Shown here: in pieces, positions 1-8,506 of the stretch | Position numbering within the stretch: the stretch's first letter is position 1 | Layout: each line of letters begins with the position of its first letter | NCBI GenBank assembly: GCA_016707525.1 | Contig: JADJHP010000002.1 | Coordinates: forward strand, 442,501-506,500 | DNA length: 64,000 bases | Direction of reading: 5' to 3' | Source of the DNA: Ignavibacteriota bacterium | Lineage (GTDB): Bacteria > Bacteroidota > Ignavibacteria > UBA10030 > UBA6906 | Notes under the pieces: generated by a model | The model's database searches: none | What the model was told of the DNA's origin: nothing | What the model saw: only the letters and a program-made list of their open reading frames with translations | Program-made: the position numbers and the translations under genes

Positions 1-732
1 GATCTTCGCCCCGGAGTCCAGCGATGCCTGCAGATGGCCGATCCGTGCGCCGCAGTTGTGGAGGATGATCGTGAATGTTTCATCTTCGACCGCTTCGCGG
101 ATCTGCTTCACATAGGGCGAGGAGAATTCGGCCGTCGACGACGGCGACATCAATCCCGCCGTCGGTTCGGCGATGATGAGCCCGTGTGCCCCGGCGGCCT
201 TGAAGGCGCGGGCATAGGCGGACAGGTAGGAGGTGGTCTTCTTCAGGAGGGCATGCATCATCTCCGGCTCGCCCGCGGTCTCCGCAAGTGCCTCGCTCAC
301 GCCGAACAGGCGCCCTGCGAGGGAGAACGGGCCGATCATCCCTCCGAGCACGACGGCGTCGGTGCCGGCTGCGCGCAGCTTCTCGATCGTTTTCAGGTAC
401 ACCGCGGTCCGTTTCGTACCGATGGCGGGGATGCGGAGCTCCTCGATGCCCGGCATGTCGGTCACGTACCGGCCGATAACGGTCGGAATCTCCCAATCAT
501 CCATCTGGATCGATGCGCCGAACTCTTCAGCCTCGACGCTGAGATCCATGGCAGACATGAGGAACGGCGTCGCGTACTTTGAGTGCAGGGCCAATTCGGC
601 GGCGGCCTGGGCATCGGCGTCCGTTACCATTCCGCGGACCGTGGTCCCCACGAGAGATGCCCCGGGAAAAGTAAGCACCGGCATAGCGAGCCGGTGCGAG
701 GATGTGAGGATGCGTTGTGCTACGATCGACAT
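1..732 (-). CDS. UroD/MtaA-family corrinoid methyltransferase (3' end cut by window)
   Basis: The 244 visible residues belong to the uroporphyrinogen decarboxylase superfamily in its methyltransferase branch (MtaA/MtbA/CmuA-like), which moves methyl groups to or from a corrinoid protein using a zinc-activated thiol or substrate. A candidate zinc motif H225-N-C227 follows a strand-rich TIM-barrel stretch. I see the family's GLxxAEPTAGLMSPS-like segment, which is typical of MtaA-like proteins rather than true HemE. It is the last visible gene of the operon, 36 bases after the RACo-type activator. The start at 732 is the first ATG in frame; its ribosome site is weak. The C-terminus lies outside the window. 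Family call is firm, substrate unknown. Confidence 0.85.
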   Translation of the reverse strand, partial: MSIVAQRILTSSHRLAMPVLTFPGASLVGTTVRGMVTDADAQAAAELALHSKYATPFLMSAMDLSVEAEEFGASIQMDDWEIPTVIGRYVTDMPGIEELRIPAIGTKRTAVYLKTIEKLRAAGTDAVVLGGMIGPFSLAGRLFGVSEALAETAGEPEMMHALLKKTTSYLSAYARAFKAAGAHGLIIAEPTAGLMSPSSTAEFSSPYVKQIREAVEDETFTIILHNCGARIGHLQASLDSGAKI

Positions 733-768
733 GGGATTCGCTTTCGTTTCGATGGGTGCCGCATGCTG

Positions 769-2289
769 TTAGAGTGTCTCCGGCTCTTCGCCGGGGAAGA
801 TCATTTCATCGACATAGATATCCTGGAACCCTTCGAGTTCGCTGAGGGAGACGTGGGCGATCCGCTTCGCGAGCGCATCGAAGGTGCCGGCGGGTGCAAA
901 GAGCGCCATCTTGGCGCCCAGCAGTGCGGTGTTCCCCGAGGGCTGGATCTGCTCCGCGGCAAAGGGGAGGAGTCCGATCCGGCGCGCGCTCCCGGTGTCC
1001 ACGTAGTTGCCGAAGGCGCCGGCAAGGAGGACCTCATGCACGGCGGGGTGCTCGACCCCGAATTCCCGTGTGAGGAGGCGGATGCCCGCGGCGATGGCTC
1101 CCTTCGCCAGTTGCAGTTCACGGATGTCGGTCTGCGAGATCTTCACGGGAGGAGCGAGCATGAGCGATGAACCGCCGTCCTCGAAGCGCCCGCCAGTGCG
1201 GATGAGGCCGAGGCGGAGAGCGCCGGCAACCGCATCCACGAGTCCGCTGCCGCAAATGCCGCGCGGTGGGACATTGCCAAGTACATGACAGACGAGTGTG
1301 TTGTTCTCGATCCGGACGGCCGAGACCGCGCCGGTCGCGGCACGCATGCCCATGTAGATCCTTGCGCCCTCGAATGCGGGACCCGCCGCCGTCGAGGCAC
1401 AAATCAAACGGTCCCGGTTGCCAACCACGATCTCGCCGTTCGTCCCGAGGTCCACGAGCACACGGGTCTCAGCTCCTTCATGCATCCCGGTGGCGAACAC
1501 CCCGGCGAGAACATCGCTCCCGACGAATCCGCCGATGCCGGCGAGGAAGCGGACGGGGGGGTCTCCCGGGACCTGCCAGCCGAGCCCTGATGCCGTGAAC
1601 TCCATCGTTGCAAGGGAGACCGGCTCGAAGGGGTAGTACGACAGGGGGGTCACATCGATGTCGCAGAAGAGGTTGTGCATCACGCTGTTGCCGACGAGCA
1701 CGACATCCATCACCGTACGGGCGGGGTCCCCGGCGGCCTGCAGCAGCTCGTCGATCATGCCGGCGATCTGTTCGCGGATGACGCCGGCGAGTCTTTCCCG
1801 GCCTCCGGGTTCGACGGCTGCGGAGACCCGACTCATGATATCGGCACCGAAGCGTGCCTGCGGATTGAGTGCGCTCCGGACCGCCAGGACCTCACCGCGC
1901 GACATGTCGAGCAATTGGGCAACGATCGTCGTCGTGCCAACATCGACCGCGATGCCGTATCCCTCGCGCGGGATGAAGGAGAACCGGGAAGTATCTGCGA
2001 GGATCTGGGCTTCCCATTGTGCCAGCTCGAGCGTGAGGTCATCCGCCGCGCACTGGCAGGACAGCCGCCAACCGGCATCCCGCTCTGCCTGGCTCAGCAT
2101 GCGTTCCTGAGCGGGAGAGAGGGGGAGTGAGCCTTCAAGGACGCGGACCCGGCACCCTTTGCATTTGCCATGTCCGCCGCAGGGGAATTCCACGCCGTAG
2201 GAGAACAGCAGGTCCTGCAGCGGCGTGCCCTTTTCTGCTTCAACGTCCACCCCCATCGGGCGGAGTCGGATGTGGACGGGTTCGCTCAC
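769..2289 (-). CDS. RACo-like ATP-dependent corrinoid reductive activator (2Fe-2S ferredoxin plus ASKHA domain, DUF4445)
   Basis: 506 residues. The N-terminus is a plant-type 2Fe-2S ferredoxin domain with ligands C37, C43, C46 and C78 or C80. A linker leads to an actin-like ATPase fold starting near residue 112 (phosphate motif VDVGTTT), with further motifs LVGNSVMH near 200 and DLGTNGE near 280. This is the layout of RACo/RamA-type proteins, which reduce inactive Co(II) corrinoid back to Co(I) at the cost of ATP. Its place among methyltransferases and a corrinoid protein fits exactly. The start codon overlaps the upstream DUF1638 stop by four bases, so the two are probably translationally coupled. 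It acts in the cytoplasm. The exact corrinoid partner is inferred to be the protein at 3964-4599. Confidence 0.92.
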   Translation of the reverse strand: MSEPVHIRLRPMGVDVEAEKGTPLQDLLFSYGVEFPCGGHGKCKGCRVRVLEGSLPLSPAQERMLSQAERDAGWRLSCQCAADDLTLELAQWEAQILADTSRFSFIPREGYGIAVDVGTTTIVAQLLDMSRGEVLAVRSALNPQARFGADIMSRVSAAVEPGGRERLAGVIREQIAGMIDELLQAAGDPARTVMDVVLVGNSVMHNLFCDIDVTPLSYYPFEPVSLATMEFTASGLGWQVPGDPPVRFLAGIGGFVGSDVLAGVFATGMHEGAETRVLVDLGTNGEIVVGNRDRLICASTAAGPAFEGARIYMGMRAATGAVSAVRIENNTLVCHVLGNVPPRGICGSGLVDAVAGALRLGLIRTGGRFEDGGSSLMLAPPVKISQTDIRELQLAKGAIAAGIRLLTREFGVEHPAVHEVLLAGAFGNYVDTGSARRIGLLPFAAEQIQPSGNTALLGAKMALFAPAGTFDALAKRIAHVSLSELEGFQDIYVDEMIFPGEEPETL

Positions 2290-3035
2290 GTGCTCTCAGG
2301 CTCTGAAGTGATGATGCGTTCGTCGTAGGTGCTGATCACACGGTGTCCGGGGGGGACGACGAGGAAGTCCTCGCTGTTCCAGTTCCCGGCGATCAGGCGT
2401 TCAAGAAGGGACATCGAGCCTTCCACCTTGTCGAACACCCAGCCGCGTTCCTGTGCGCGTTCACGCGCCATCGTCTCAAAATGCCCCGGAGGCTCGACGC
2501 CCATCGTGATGTACGTGATCTGTTTGTAGTGTTTGGTCGTGTCACACAGTTCGTCATAGAGGAACCGTGCGTTCTCTTCACCGTATTTGGCGACCAGATC
2601 TTCGAGCGACATATCCATGCCGTTCTTGTTCTGGATGGAGAGCTGCTTCAGGTCGCCGCTCGCCTCGCCCCGTTCGATCCACCCCGAGGTCAGGAAGTAC
2701 GTGCCGGGGTTGTCGTTGAAATACTGCATATACCGGTCGCGGCTCCCGAAGAACATCGTCATGCAGTCGTGGCCGCGCGGAATGACCAGCGGGAGTGTGC
2801 GGGCCCGGAGGCCGGCAACGCCGTTGTTGCAGAGTGCATACCCCATGAGGATCGCGTCGTAGCCGGGAAGGTCGGCGGCATCCACCGCCGCCTGCAAGCG
2901 CTCGACCATGCCCGCGGAGCCGATGTCGTGCAGTCCCTTGCCGAGGAACCGGCAGTCGATCTGGTGGGGAGAACGGGCGATGAGGTGACACAACTCCCGG
3001 TACAGGACTTCGCAGGAGACGAGGTTCAGTTTCAT
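2286..3035 (-). CDS. DUF1638 protein of corrinoid methyltransferase operon
   Basis: 249 residues, soluble. The start at 3035 (MKLNLVSCEVLY) is chosen because upstream in-frame codons overlap the preceding methyltransferase gene and are low-complexity Arg/Ser/Pro. The protein carries several conserved-looking Cys residues: C8 and C17 near the N-terminus, then ALCNNG and HDC motifs, which could bind metal. DUF1638 genes are known as companions of methylamine/methanol-type corrinoid methyltransferases; their biochemical role is not established. Here it lies 28 bases after the homocysteine methyltransferase and overlaps the RACo gene by four bases. I infer a role in corrinoid loading, repair or the methyl-donor step, with no direct proof. 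Confidence 0.85.
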   Translation of the reverse strand: MKLNLVSCEVLYRELCHLIARSPHQIDCRFLGKGLHDIGSAGMVERLQAAVDAADLPGYDAILMGYALCNNGVAGLRARTLPLVIPRGHDCMTMFFGSRDRYMQYFNDNPGTYFLTSGWIERGEASGDLKQLSIQNKNGMDMSLEDLVAKYGEENARFLYDELCDTTKHYKQITYITMGVEPPGHFETMARERAQERGWVFDKVEGSMSLLERLIAGNWNSEDFLVVPPGHRVISTYDERIITSEPEST

Positions 3036-3063
3036 GAAGGACCGCCGTGATGCCGTGGTCGGA

Positions 3064-3933
3064 TCACCGGAGCGTGCGGGTGAGGGCGGCCACGAAGTCG
3101 GGTGACGTGCCACAGCACCCGCCGACGAATGCGACCCCCGACGCACGGAGCTCCTTCGCCAGGGAGGCGAACTCTTCCGGTGTTGTGCGATAGGTGATCT
3201 TGCCGTCGTTCATTTCGGGGAGGCCGGCGTTGGCCTTGATCCAGATCGGCAGTGAGGTTGCTGCCCGCATGCGGCGGGCGATGGGAATGTATCCTTCGAT
3301 CCCGAGCCCGCAGTTGGCACCGATGACGTCAGCACCTGCGGCAGTAAGTTCAGTCGCCACGGTTTCGGGGGTGGTCCCCATCATCGTCCGGTCCTTGTCC
3401 TTGCCGGAATCGAACACCATCGACGCCACGACAGGGAGGCCGGTGGCATGCGCTGCCGACACGGCGATCCGCGCCTCTTCGATGTCCGACATGGTCTCCA
3501 CGACAAGGGCATCCGCACCGGCCGCAGCAAGTGCTGCGGCCTGTTCGGTGAACGCTGTGGCCAGATCCTCTTCCGTCACATCGCCCGACATGAGCATCTT
3601 GCCGGTCGGCCCGATCGAAGCAAAGACCATGGCACGTGTCCCCGCGGCTTCTTTGGAGATCCGCACGCCCGCGGCATTGATTTCTTTCACCTTGTCGGCC
3701 AGGTGGTGCCCGGCCAGCATGATCCGGTTGGCACCGAAGGTGTTCGTCAGGATCACCTGGCTCCCGGCGTCGACGTAGCGCTGTGCCACCTTCCGGACCT
3801 CATCGGGGTGCGTGAGGTTCCAGTGATCCGGGCAATCTCCCGGCGTGAGGCCGAGGGCCTGGAGCTGTGTTCCCCATGCGCCGTCGGTGATGATGGGCGT
3901 GGCGGTCAGAAGCCGTTCGAGGGTCGGATGCAT
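3064..3933 (-). CDS. Homocysteine S-methyltransferase (MetH N-terminal/BHMT family)
   Basis: 289 residues, the usual size of a stand-alone homocysteine-binding module. The zinc ligands expected for the family are all present: C208 in GANCG, and C273/C274 in GGCCGT. The N-terminus has the DGAWGTQL signature and ILTNTFGAN. The family transfers a methyl group to homocysteine to make methionine. A separate corrinoid protein (3964-4599) takes the place of the B12 domain that is fused on in MetH, so together these two genes can form a split, corrinoid-dependent methionine synthase. I see no folate-binding (pterin) domain in the operon; the donor is more likely handled by the UroD-like proteins. Spaced 30 bases after the corrinoid gene. 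Confidence 0.93.
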   Translation of the reverse strand: MHPTLERLLTATPIITDGAWGTQLQALGLTPGDCPDHWNLTHPDEVRKVAQRYVDAGSQVILTNTFGANRIMLAGHHLADKVKEINAAGVRISKEAAGTRAMVFASIGPTGKMLMSGDVTEEDLATAFTEQAAALAAAGADALVVETMSDIEEARIAVSAAHATGLPVVASMVFDSGKDKDRTMMGTTPETVATELTAAGADVIGANCGLGIEGYIPIARRMRAATSLPIWIKANAGLPEMNDGKITYRTTPEEFASLAKELRASGVAFVGGCCGTSPDFVAALTRTLR

Positions 3934-3963
3934 GACGATGGTCCTGTGTTGAAGGATGATGGA

Positions 3964-4599
3964 TCAGGCCGCGGTAAGCTTGCGTGCCAGTGCGACCGCA
4001 CCGTTGGCGTTGGTGCTGTAACCGTCGGCACCGATCTCCTCGGCGTACTTTTCGGTCACCGGCGCTCCGCCGATCATGACCTTGATGTTCCCGCGGATGC
4101 CGGCGGTCTTGAATGCCTCGATGGTGGTCTTCATCGAGTTCATGGTCGTGGTCAACAGGGCGGACATGGCAACGATGTTCGCCTTCTTTTCATTCAGCGC
4201 CGCGATGAACTTCTCGGGCGGCACATCGACGCCGAGGTCGATCACTTCGAATCCTGCGCCTTCCAGCATAGCGGCGACCAGGTTCTTGCCGATGTCGTGC
4301 AGGTCGCCCTTCACCGTGCCGATCACCACGCGGCCGGCCGGTTCCGAGCCCCGTGCGGCGAGCAGCGGGCGGATGAACTCGAGCGATGCCTTCATCGCGC
4401 GTGCGGAGATCAGGAGCTCGGGAACGAAGTATTCGTTCGCTTCGTAGCGGCGGCCGACCTCATCCATGGCAGGGATCATATACTTCTGCACCAGGTCTCC
4501 CGGGTCAGCGCCCGCTGCGAGGGCCTGCTGGGTGATTTCCTTCGACGCTTTGGCATTGCCGGTGAGGATGGCATCGTACAGCTTCTGCAGATCTTCCAT
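3964..4599 (-). CDS. Corrinoid (B12-binding) methyl-carrier protein, MtbC/MtmC type
   Basis: 211 residues. An N-terminal helical cap (about 1-88, B12-binding-2/methionine synthase cap type) is followed by a Rossmann-like B12 domain. The lower-ligand signature D99-x-H101-x-x-G104 is intact, followed by the expected SALLTTTM and GGAPV loops that cradle the nucleotide tail. Such proteins carry a methyl group on cobalt between two methyltransferases. Neighbours supply a candidate donor enzyme (4627-5676), an acceptor enzyme (3064-3933) and a reactivator (769-2289). A ribosome site AGGAG lies about 11 bases upstream. One of the most secure calls in the window. Confidence 0.96.
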   Translation of the reverse strand: MEDLQKLYDAILTGNAKASKEITQQALAAGADPGDLVQKYMIPAMDEVGRRYEANEYFVPELLISARAMKASLEFIRPLLAARGSEPAGRVVIGTVKGDLHDIGKNLVAAMLEGAGFEVIDLGVDVPPEKFIAALNEKKANIVAMSALLTTTMNSMKTTIEAFKTAGIRGNIKVMIGGAPVTEKYAEEIGADGYSTNANGAVALARKLTAA

Positions 4600-4626
4600 G
4601 ACGCAGGTTCTCCTGAGAATGGTGGG

Positions 4627-5676
4627 TTACAATCGTCCGAATTCGTGTATGGTTTCGTACATCGTGATGATGTTTGCCGTCGGGGTGACCGGCTGGAGGT
4701 TATGGCACGGCGCGCAGATCCAGCGCGCACCGTTGAAGATCCGGATATTGTCCAGCACTTCCTGCCGCACCTCTTCCACCGAACCGAAGGGGAGGGTGAA
4801 CTGGTTGTCCACGGCTCCGTGGAAGATCACGCGCCGGCCGAACGCCTCGACCAACCGTTCCCGCTCCATCCCGGGGCAACGCCACTGGATCGGGTTGAGG
4901 AGCTCGATACCGGTCACATCCAGCAGATCCGGAAGGATGTCGAATGCCGCGCCGTCGGTGTGATAGAAGATGTGGATGCCATAGCTTCTCGCCAGGTCCG
5001 CCATCTTCTTCTGCCGCGGGAGGATGAACTTGCGGATCTCGGGGATGCCGAACAGCAGGGCGGTCTGTCCACCGAGGTCCTCCGCGACATACGTCACATC
5101 GACCCTGCCCTTGCCGATCTCGTAGATGCGCTCGTTCACCGCGTAGTGGTACTTGAAGATGTATTCAAGGGCGGTGTCCACGAACTCCTGCTCCACGAGC
5201 AGGTCCATCATCGCGTTCTCCATGCCGCGGAGCGCACAATACATCAGGAACGGTTCGAATTCACCGGAACGTATCCAGCGGTGCCGCGGTGCGGCCGCGA
5301 TCTCCTTCCGGAAACGCTCATAGTTCAGGTCGTCCGGACTCGGCCAGGGGTAGGCATGCAACTCCTCCACCGTGGTCAGGTCTGCGAGCGGATGATTCGC
5401 GAACTCATCATACGATCCTGTGCCGTACTGGATCGCGGTGCGGCGGAGCCCCCAGATGTCGGCTTCCGGGTCGCCCGGGAAGTGCTTCACCGTGCGCTCG
5501 GGATTGACGTGGGTGACACCGTCGATGTTGAGTTTCGTGTACAGTGCTTCCTTGTCGGCGCAACCGAGCTCCTTGCAGAGACGGTTCGTCACCTCGTCGG
5601 TGGCCCAGTAGTCCGTAGGGATGCGGTCCGGTTTCTCACCGGCGAAAATGGCTGTCCAGCGTTCGCGGGGGGTCAT
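4627..5676 (-). CDS. UroD-family (MtaA/CmuA-like) methyltransferase, first gene of corrinoid operon
   Basis: 349 residues, full length for the uroporphyrinogen decarboxylase fold. Begins MTPRERW, ends after a candidate metal site with H239-T-D241 on one strand and C321/C324-H325 on another. These replace the Arg/Asp pattern used by true uroporphyrinogen decarboxylase, and the corrinoid context excludes haem synthesis. Members use zinc to activate a thiol or a methylated substrate. As first gene directly before the corrinoid carrier it is the best candidate for the substrate:corrinoid methyltransferase, but the substrate cannot be read from sequence. The start has almost no Shine-Dalgarno sequence. 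The gene is divergent from the secreted peptidase at 5829. Confidence 0.88.
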   Translation of the reverse strand: MTPRERWTAIFAGEKPDRIPTDYWATDEVTNRLCKELGCADKEALYTKLNIDGVTHVNPERTVKHFPGDPEADIWGLRRTAIQYGTGSYDEFANHPLADLTTVEELHAYPWPSPDDLNYERFRKEIAAAPRHRWIRSGEFEPFLMYCALRGMENAMMDLLVEQEFVDTALEYIFKYHYAVNERIYEIGKGRVDVTYVAEDLGGQTALLFGIPEIRKFILPRQKKMADLARSYGIHIFYHTDGAAFDILPDLLDVTGIELLNPIQWRCPGMERERLVEAFGRRVIFHGAVDNQFTLPFGSVEEVRQEVLDNIRIFNGARWICAPCHNLQPVTPTANIITMYETIHEFGRL

Positions 5677-5775
5677 AATACCATAAGATGCACCATGATT
5701 ACGAGATAATCAACCGAATTCAGCAACCGTTTAACTAATGAACCACCGTTTTACCTGAGAACCGTCGGCGTATGG

Positions 5776-5804
5776 TTGTCTCAATGGTGGGTTTGTCGTA
5801 CTTT
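5776..5804 (+). promoter_or_regulatory. Promoter of secreted peptidase gene
   Basis: TTGTCT at 5776-5781 and TACTTT at 5799-5804 with a 17-base spacer. The predicted start site near 5811 gives a leader of about 18 bases before the ATG at 5829. It matches the motif seen at seven other places in this window. Confidence 0.6.
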
Positions 5805-5828
5805 CCTTGATCCAGGAAAAGGGCTTGA

Positions 5829-8204
5829 ATGCGCATACGTGTGATGTTGCTCCTCCTCCTTCTCCTCCTGCCTTCGCAGGGGTGGACATCTCAGGGCGGG
5901 AATGAGGCAACTCTCGCAACGCCGGCCATGACCGCCGCGGGAGTCGTCTGCACCAATTCGTTCGGATCCGCCCTCTATCGCGTACAGGGCATGGAAGCTG
6001 TCGAAATTGCCTCCGGACCGGGTATCGGCCGATATTTCTCCGTCTCGCCTGATGGTGGCCTGCTCGGGTTCAAGGAGGTCGCCCCGGATGGGTCGCAGCG
6101 CGCCGCCCTGCTCGACGTCCGTACAGGCTCCACAACCTACCTTTCCCCGCCCTCCCGACAGATAGGGCAGGTGAGCTTTGCCCGTGATGGCGCGATAGGG
6201 TTCACATGGGGTACCCGACTGACCGTTCTGGACGGCCCCACCTCCCGGACCTACGAGCTCGGGACGTATGCCAACCTGGCACCGCTCTCGCCGGATGGGC
6301 ACTGCGCCGTGTTCAATGATGAGAATGACCAGCTCTGGCTCATGGACTTTCGATCCGGCCTGCGCACGCGCATCACCTCCGACGCACAGGGATATATGTG
6401 CCCTGTCTGGTCTCCCGACGGCGGGCGGATCGCGTATCGCTCGCTCGACGGCGAGATCCTGGTGCATGAGCGGATCAGCAAACGCACCTGGCCCCTCGGC
6501 CGCGGGGGACAGCCTGCCTGGACCGCGGATGGCGCGACGCTCGTGTTTTCGCGGACGGTTGTCGATCACGATACGCTTGCGGGGGCAGACATCCATGCCA
6601 TTCGTTTCGACGGTACGGGAGAGGTCCTCCTGACGAGAACAGACGACCGGATGGAGATGGATCCCGCTGTTGCGTACGATGGCAGGTCGATCGTGTATCA
6701 CACGTTCCTGGCGAACGAGATCTATGTTCTGCCTGTGCCCGGCGATACTCCGTCGACCCTGGGCGCACCACGCAGGGTCGCCCATCTCCCGTCTCTTGCG
6801 ATGCATGCACAATCTCCCGGGGGCCTGCAGTTCGTCTCTGCTCTGGATATTCCGTATGTCCATCAGGTTTACGACACCCCGGATTGGTTCAACGGGCACT
6901 CTGCCTGTGCGCCCACGCAGGCGATCATGGTCCTCGCCTACTACCATGTCCTCCCCTCATGGCCGATCACCTGTTCCTGGCCTACGCCTCATCTCACCGC
7001 CTGGGGCAACTATGTTGCCTCCACCTACCGCTTCCGGGGGTACATCTTCGCCAACACCGCGAATGACCCGAATGGCGTCCCCGGTATGGGAGGGTTTGGA
7101 TACATGTGGACCGGAGGAGCGAGTCCGCACGTTCGCATGGCGGACTACTATCGCGCGCATGGGATGACGGCACTGCAAACGGAGGCGACCCCGTACAGTA
7201 CCGCGGCCTCGGACATCGCTTCGGGGTACCCGTTCAGCATGTGTGTCCTGCTCACCTCCGCCGGTCATCTTGTCGTGGCTCACGGGTTCGGAGCCGAGCC
7301 GCACACGCTGGTGTTCAATGACCCGTACGGGAACAAGAACCAGGGGTACATGAACCGGAACGGCAAGAATGTGATGTACGACTGGCCGGGGTACAACAAC
7401 GGTTTTCAGAATCTGAATGAAGTGGCCTGGTGCATCGGCACGCGCTTCTCGCCGCCAGTGTCCGGCGATACACTGGTTGATGACCTGCAATTCGGGAATG
7501 GCTTCACCCTGGCGACGGCGCCGCCGGCGTCCATGGCGCTCTGGAAAGACATGACACGGGGCCATCAAGGCCATCTCTGGTATACGCTCACGACAGGTGG
7601 GGCGGCTGACACGCTCTTTGCCGAATGGAGGCCTTCACTCTCTGAAACCGGGGTCTATCAGGTGGAGGCCTTCATCGAACTCAGCAATGCCACGGATGCC
7701 CGGTATGTGGTGTCCCATGCCGGCGGGACCGACACCGTTACGGTGGATCAGAAGGCGCATGCGAAGACGTGGGCCACGCTCGGGACATGGACATTCAACG
7801 CGGGGGCGGAGGGTGCCGTGCGGCTCGGCAACCGGTCGGCCGTTGGAGGGCAGGAGCTCGTCTTCGATGCCGTGCGGTGGGTGCGTGTGGCACCGACCGA
7901 CGTGGTGGGAGCTCAGGAACTCCCGCTGGCATTCCGCCTCGATCAGAATTACCCCAATCCCTTTAACCCGTCGACCCGGCTCACGTTCTCCCTACCACGG
8001 CCGGCGCATGTCGTTCTTGAGGTCTTCTCCCTCCTCGGTCAACGTGTGAGCATCCTTCAGCGTGGCGATCTCCCGGCGGGCCATCATGCGGCGACCTGGT
8101 CGCCCGCTTCGGCGTCGTCCGGTGTCTATTTCGCACGACTCCATGCCGTGACCCAGGACGGGGTGATCCATCGTGCCGCGATCCGCATGATGTACAACCG
8201 TTGA
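5829..8204 (+). CDS. Secreted propeller/C39-like cysteine peptidase with golvesin-like and Por-type sorting domains
   Basis: 791 residues. A signal peptide (about 1-24, poly-Leu core) is followed by TolB/WD40-like propeller repeats (about 30-320, for example SPDGG, SPDGH). A papain-fold C39_2-like domain spans about 340-540 with likely catalytic C360 (SACAPTQA), H485 (VAHGF) and D498 (NDPYG). A golvesin/CBM-like beta domain follows (about 555-695), and the C-terminus (about 705-791) is a type A sorting domain with the NPFNPST motif. I infer export by a type IX-like system and display or release at the cell surface. Substrate unknown. Ribosome site AAAAGGG sits five bases from the ATG. The domain set is clear; actual protease activity is an inference from the triad. 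Confidence 0.85.
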   Translation: MRIRVMLLLLLLLLPSQGWTSQGGNEATLATPAMTAAGVVCTNSFGSALYRVQGMEAVEIASGPGIGRYFSVSPDGGLLGFKEVAPDGSQRAALLDVRTGSTTYLSPPSRQIGQVSFARDGAIGFTWGTRLTVLDGPTSRTYELGTYANLAPLSPDGHCAVFNDENDQLWLMDFRSGLRTRITSDAQGYMCPVWSPDGGRIAYRSLDGEILVHERISKRTWPLGRGGQPAWTADGATLVFSRTVVDHDTLAGADIHAIRFDGTGEVLLTRTDDRMEMDPAVAYDGRSIVYHTFLANEIYVLPVPGDTPSTLGAPRRVAHLPSLAMHAQSPGGLQFVSALDIPYVHQVYDTPDWFNGHSACAPTQAIMVLAYYHVLPSWPITCSWPTPHLTAWGNYVASTYRFRGYIFANTANDPNGVPGMGGFGYMWTGGASPHVRMADYYRAHGMTALQTEATPYSTAASDIASGYPFSMCVLLTSAGHLVVAHGFGAEPHTLVFNDPYGNKNQGYMNRNGKNVMYDWPGYNNGFQNLNEVAWCIGTRFSPPVSGDTLVDDLQFGNGFTLATAPPASMALWKDMTRGHQGHLWYTLTTGGAADTLFAEWRPSLSETGVYQVEAFIELSNATDARYVVSHAGGTDTVTVDQKAHAKTWATLGTWTFNAGAEGAVRLGNRSAVGGQELVFDAVRWVRVAPTDVVGAQELPLAFRLDQNYPNPFNPSTRLTFSLPRPAHVVLEVFSLLGQRVSILQRGDLPAGHHAATWSPASASSGVYFARLHAVTQDGVIHRAAIRMMYNR

Positions 8205-8217
8205 ACAGAGACCCGGC

Positions 8218-8463
8218 TTACTGTCCACGGGGGACGTGTTGATGCTCGTCGGTGAACCGGTACAGGCGGACGAGCGAAACGATCGTCAGGATGACGAAGA
8301 TCGCCAGCATGATCATGCTGAGCCCCACGATGCGCCACTCCAGCGTTGGGTCGGCTTCCTGCCGCGCGATATCGGCAAGCGCAAAGTATTGGAGTGCAAG
8401 ACCGATCGCGGAAACGAATCCAAGGGTGATGTTCAATGAGATCATGGATCGAAGTGTGTTCAT
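8218..8463 (-). CDS. Small two-helix inner membrane protein, unknown
   Basis: 81 residues with two hydrophobic helices (about 8-30 and 45-68) joined by a short acidic linker, and a charged C-terminus (DEHQHVPRGQ). I do not recognise a family. It lies 43 bases downstream of the PhyH-like gene on the same strand and may be co-transcribed with it; it converges on the peptidase gene with a gap of only 13 bases. Confidence 0.6.
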   Translation of the reverse strand: MNTLRSMISLNITLGFVSAIGLALQYFALADIARQEADPTLEWRIVGLSMIMLAIFVILTIVSLVRLYRFTDEHQHVPRGQ

Positions 8464-8506
8464 GTCTCACCTCCGTGCTATGAAGACCCTCCTGTTCTTC
8501 CGGATA

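Noticed and set aside
3448..5709. Long open frame on the plus strand, opposite the corrinoid operon
   Set aside because: It is antisense to five genes with clear protein families; open only because of high GC and codon bias.
5677..5828. Cobalamin riboswitch upstream of the corrinoid operon
   Set aside because: Only about 150 bases are available and no B12-box-like sequence was seen.
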